Assembly: GCA_023459215.1 (NCBI GenBank)
Contig: JAEWVF010000100.1
Location: 1 to 16,460 of the forward strand
Origin: Chloroflexota bacterium
GTDB taxonomy: Bacteria > Chloroflexota > Anaerolineae > Anaerolineales > Villigracilaceae
Direction: 5' to 3'
Length of the DNA: 16,460 bases
The notes under the pieces were generated by a model that was not told the DNA's origin, ran no database searches, and was given only the letters and a program-made list of their open reading frames with translations. A program made the translations under genes and the position numbers. Positions 14,037 to 16,460 of the stretch are shown here, in pieces (within the stretch, counting starts at the first letter, position 1; each line of letters starts with the position of its first letter).

Positions 14037-14906
14037 ATGCAAATTGTGACTGATACTGGTATGGATATGTTCCTGCCCGCTGAACTGATGCCTGAGATCG
14101 ACATCCACATTGTGCGGCATACGATTACGCTGGATGGCAAAACCTATTTCAGCGGCGATACGATTGATGCGGCCGGGCTGCAGGAACTGCTGCTGCGCAC
14201 ACCCAGCTTCCCGATCACCTCGCAGCCATCTGCCGGCGATTTTGCGGCCATGTATCGCGAGGTGGCCAAAACCGACCCTGATATTTTGTCGATCCAGATG
14301 TCTTCGGGCTTGAGCGGCACCTTGAATGCGGCCAAAGCCGGGGCCGAGATGGTTCCCGAAGCCAACATCACGATTATAGACACCAAAACCCTGTGCGCGG
14401 CGCTTGGTTGGCAGGTGGCGGCAGCCGGTCGCGCTTTGAAGGCAGGCTGGTCCAAAGAGAAGATCATCGAACTGGTCCATCAGATTGGCGATGCCACCGA
14501 GAGCATTTACACCATCGACGACTTGAAATACCTGATTCACGGCGGGCGCATCAGCCACATGCGCGGCCTGATCGCCTCGATGCTCAAGATCCGCCCGTTG
14601 ATCGGGGTCGAAAAAGTGGGCGGAACATACGCCCAGATGGGCATGGCGCGCACCTTTGACCGGGCTTTGCAGGGGCTGGTGGATATCATGCTCAAAAAGC
14701 ACAAACCCGGCACCGAACTGCGCGTGCAGGTGCTGCATTCCTACCATCCCAAGGCGGCTGAACGCCTGATGGAGATGATTGATCCGCTCTTTAAGTGCCA
14801 CTGGATGCCGATTAACCTGATGTCGCCGGCGCTTTCGGCGCACACCGGCCCAACCATGGCGGGTGTGGCTTTCGCGCCGCAAGCCGTGTTCGAAGGCTTG
14901 CCTTAA
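14037..14906 (+). CDS. DegV-family fatty-acid-binding protein
   Basis: The product has 289 residues. ATG 14037 follows GGAGG at good spacing. Motifs: N-terminal IVTDTGMD, TSQPS at 61-65 (fatty-acid carboxylate contacts), SSGLSGT at 89-95, IDDLKYLIHGGRIS near 160, and SAHTGPT near the C-terminus. DegV/FakB proteins bind a fatty acid in an interdomain pocket and, in Firmicutes, present it to the kinase FakA. No FakA-like gene is visible in this window. The gene is 54 nt downstream of the FemAB gene and is the last + strand gene before the repeat-filled intergenic region. Confidence 0.9.
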   Translation: MQIVTDTGMDMFLPAELMPEIDIHIVRHTITLDGKTYFSGDTIDAAGLQELLLRTPSFPITSQPSAGDFAAMYREVAKTDPDILSIQMSSGLSGTLNAAKAGAEMVPEANITIIDTKTLCAALGWQVAAAGRALKAGWSKEKIIELVHQIGDATESIYTIDDLKYLIHGGRISHMRGLIASMLKIRPLIGVEKVGGTYAQMGMARTFDRALQGLVDIMLKKHKPGTELRVQVLHSYHPKAAERLMEMIDPLFKCHWMPINLMSPALSAHTGPTMAGVAFAPQAVFEGLP

Positions 14907-14931
14907 ATCATTAAACCTTTTGCAAAAGTAA

Positions 14932-15144
14932 CTTGAGTTTAGAGTTCAATTTGGGTTAAAACCTTTTGGTACACGGATTGCACGGATTACGCGGAATCCC
15001 ACGGATTTTTCTAAGAAAAATCCGCGCGCCCGTAGGGCAGTCCATCCAATCCGCGTAATCCGTGTCCCGATTTTGGTTTTTAAGCGCCCATTGAGCCAAG
15101 ATTCCTGCTTTGCCAGACTCGTAAAAACGAACTCTAAAGTCAAG
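14932..15144. repeat. Nested inverted-repeat element (MITE-like)
   Basis: Outer arms CTTGAGTTTAGAGTTC (14932-14947) and GAACTCTAAAGTCAAG (15129-15144) match at 15 of 16 positions. Next inside, weaker pairing continues around a GGTTAAAACC-like stretch. A middle pair CACGGATTACGCGGA (14981-14995) with its perfect complement (15050-15064) encloses a central hairpin CGGATTTTTC (15002-15011) with GAAAAATCCG (15015-15024) and a 3-nt loop. The CACGGATT unit is repeated (14972-14979 and 14981-14988, and again around 15001). No coding capacity. Confidence 0.7.
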
Positions 15145-15165
15145 AAGTAATGATTGGTTTGAAAA

Positions 15166-15293
15166 CGTCCTTCAACTGCGCTTTTTTGCATAAAGTGTTG
15201 CTGCCCTGAGCGGAGGGCGAAGCGCCCTGAGTTTATCGAAGGGTTGCGCAGCCCGTAGTCGAAGGACGCTCCGCTCACCTGTGCCGGCGGCAC
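15166..15293. repeat. TCGAAGG-type palindromic repeat cluster
   Basis: CGTCCTTC (15166-15173) pairs with GAAGGACG (15261-15268); TGAGCGGAG (15207-15215) pairs with CTCCGCTCA (15269-15277); AGGGCG/CGCCCT (15214-15219 and 15223-15228) forms a short hairpin; and GTGCC/GGCAC (15281-15285 and 15289-15293) forms another. TCGAAGG occurs twice in direct orientation, around 15236-15242 and 15259-15265. From memory, sequences of this CCTGAGC...TCGAAGG type are dispersed in many bacterial genomes. Confidence 0.6.
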
Positions 15294-15333
15294 TGGCGCA
15301 GGCAGGACTCGTGATAGCATTTATACAAGATGT

Positions 15334-16398
15334 CTATTCTTTCACATAAATCGGGTTGCTGAAAATCCAGCCGCGTCGTTTGCCCAGGAAGTTGCGATAA
15401 GCCTCGACGCGATAAACCCCCGGTTGGGTGGTGATGTGCGAGATGGCCTCCTGGTTGCTCCACTGGCGGATGACTTTTCCGTCCTTGAGCAGGTAGCCCT
15501 CGGCGTTTTGCGGCAGGCGCACCTGCAGGGTCAGGCTGCTCTCGGCGCTGATCTCATCGCCCATCAGGGCTGTTTTCTCGCGTCCGCGGGCCGAAAAGCG
15601 GAATCCGCTGGCGCTGGCGGGCAAGTCATAGGCCACAAAGCAGTGACCGGCGGCCAGCGCTTCATAAACCATCTGGGCGTCTTCTTCCACTTGGCCGGTC
15701 AGGGGCTTGGGCGTAAAGATGTGAGTGTTGACCGTGCGGAAGTGCCATTCGTAGGGGAAGACTGTCCGCCGGAACGGGCCTTTGTGAATGTCCAGGGCAT
15801 GCGCATCCGAACCGCCAACGGCCACGATGCGCCGTCCCTGGTTGAGCAACCCGTCCCAGCGTTCCAGTAAGGCCTTGTCGGGACCATGCGCGATAAATTG
15901 CGGGAAGAACAGGTGGAAAAGAACGTGGAAGAGGGTCGGGCTTTGGGTTTTTAGCTCGCTGAAGCCGTTCCACAGTTCGATGCCAGTGTAGCCCTGCGCC
16001 TGCCAGTCAACCCAATCGATGGCGGTTTCGCCAATGGGCCGGCAGGCGGCGTCGGTCGGGTGGGCGATGAAGGATAATCCGCCCGCGCGGCGCACGCTGT
16101 CAATCAGGATTTGCGGATCGTGGGCAAGAGTCGCCAACTCCCGCCGGGCATTGAAGACCAGCAGGTGGTTTTTCTGCGGCTGGCGGGCCTGATCGTGGAT
16201 TTCCTCGCCGACCAGCAGCAGGCAGCGCTTCTTCCCGTCGCGAAAATAGCCCTGGGCGTTTTCGACCAGAACATTATGGTCGCTGACGAGAACCACATCC
16301 ACCCCGGCCCGCAGGGCAGCTTCGGCGATGTCACGGTGGCTGCCAGTGCCATCCGAGTAGCGTGTATGCATGTGTAAGTTGACGATAGCTTCGTGCAT
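15334..16398 (-). CDS. PHP-domain metal-dependent phosphoesterase
   Basis: The product has 354 residues, on the - strand with ATG at 16398-16396 and AGGGAG upstream. Metal-binding motifs of the PHP fold are in order: HMHTRYSDG with H9, H11 and D16; SDHN with D40 and H41; GEEIH with E65/E66 and H68; AHP near residue 110-120; and the late GGSDAHA. This fits hydrolysis of a phosphoester such as a nucleotide or polyphosphorylated small molecule, but the substrate is unknown. The last ~100 residues (from about 255) lie beyond the metal-binding core and look like a beta-rich C-terminal domain (LTLQVRLPQNAEGYLLKDGK). It converges on the DegV gene across the repeat-filled gap and stands alone on its strand. 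Confidence 0.85.
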   Translation of the reverse strand: MHEAIVNLHMHTRYSDGTGSHRDIAEAALRAGVDVVLVSDHNVLVENAQGYFRDGKKRCLLLVGEEIHDQARQPQKNHLLVFNARRELATLAHDPQILIDSVRRAGGLSFIAHPTDAACRPIGETAIDWVDWQAQGYTGIELWNGFSELKTQSPTLFHVLFHLFFPQFIAHGPDKALLERWDGLLNQGRRIVAVGGSDAHALDIHKGPFRRTVFPYEWHFRTVNTHIFTPKPLTGQVEEDAQMVYEALAAGHCFVAYDLPASASGFRFSARGREKTALMGDEISAESSLTLQVRLPQNAEGYLLKDGKVIRQWSNQEAISHITTQPGVYRVEAYRNFLGKRRGWIFSNPIYVKE

Positions 16399-16429
16399 GG
16401 AACTCCCTTTTCAGGGCGTGATTATCTCA

Positions 16430-16460
16430 TAAAATCTGGCTCCTATGCTTCAAAAGGCAG
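16430..16460 (+). promoter_or_regulatory. Possible -10 box and start of a divergent + strand gene cut by the window edge
   Basis: TAAAAT (16430-16435) is followed 9 nt later by ATG 16445, which opens a frame M-L-Q-K-A running off the end. Spacing would imply an almost leaderless transcript, as at 2068-2080. Only five codons are visible, so this is speculative. On the opposite strand ATTATC (16421-16426, read GATAAT) may be the -10 box of the PHP gene. Confidence 0.25.

Larger units (their letters stand above)
14907..15333. other. 427-bp convergent intergenic region filled with inverted repeats
   Basis: This lies between the DegV gene (+) and the PHP gene (-). It has no credible gene: a reverse-strand frame of 124 codons across it only translates the repeats. 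It holds a 12-nt palindrome CTTTTGCAAAAG (14917-14928), a 213-bp imperfect nested inverted repeat (14932-15144) and a second palindromic cluster (15166-15293). No clean intrinsic terminator for either flanking gene is visible. Confidence 0.7.

Noticed and set aside
14946..15320. Reverse-strand open frame of 124 codons in the DegV-PHP gap
   Set aside because: The predicted peptide simply reads through the two repeat elements and their inverted arms; such frames are a common artefact of dispersed repeats.

Overview
The window looks like a GC-rich bacterial chromosome segment, most plausibly from a Chloroflexota (Anaerolineae-type) organism. This is an inference from several things: the mix of families (G5/3D-domain lipoprotein, LCP protein, FemAB-type transferase, DegV, GMC oxidoreductase, multi-PAS GGDEF protein), short leaders with TATAAT-like boxes close to start codons, and intergenic palindromic repeats of a kind I associate with that group. 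No rRNA or tRNA is present to settle the taxonomy. All genes are on the + strand except the last one.

Left end (1-1510): an AT-richer island holds the tail of what may be a sigma factor, directly followed by a two-TM NERD-domain protein. Next comes a 182-bp nested-palindrome block, then a small DUF559/Vsr-like endonuclease gene whose ribosome binding site lies in the outer arm of that block. A 10-bp direct repeat brackets block plus gene, so the pair looks like one inserted unit of about 550 bp. This is the most unusual part of the window.

Core (1534-5194): an unrecognised membrane protein, then a tight operon of a G5/3D-domain cell-wall lipoprotein (YabE/Rpf-like), an LCP-family protein and the 16S rRNA dimethyltransferase RsmA, closed by an intrinsic terminator. 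It recalls the Firmicutes yabE-rnmV-ksgA neighbourhood, with an LCP gene where rnmV would be.

Middle (5195-8964): a strong promoter overlaid by interleaved inverted repeats drives a six-TM protein and a winged-helix regulator, probably autoregulated. A SpoIIM-like membrane protein with its own possible dyad operator and terminator follows. Then comes a GMC oxidoreductase with a CxxCxxCxxxC cluster, overlapping a small membrane protein.

Right part (9000-16460): a 991-residue diguanylate cyclase (7TM, nidogen-like outer domain, TM, HAMP, PAS, PAS, GGDEF); a YjjG-type HAD nucleotidase; a FemAB-family transferase; a DegV lipid-binding protein; a 427-bp intergenic stretch packed with nested inverted repeats; and a convergent PHP-domain phosphoesterase. 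The last bases may begin a further + strand gene divergent from the PHP gene.

Functionally, the 3D lipoprotein, LCP protein and FemAB protein point to peptidoglycan or wall-polymer maintenance. RsmA, the HAD protein and the PHP protein are housekeeping, and the GGDEF protein links an extracytoplasmic signal to cyclic di-GMP.
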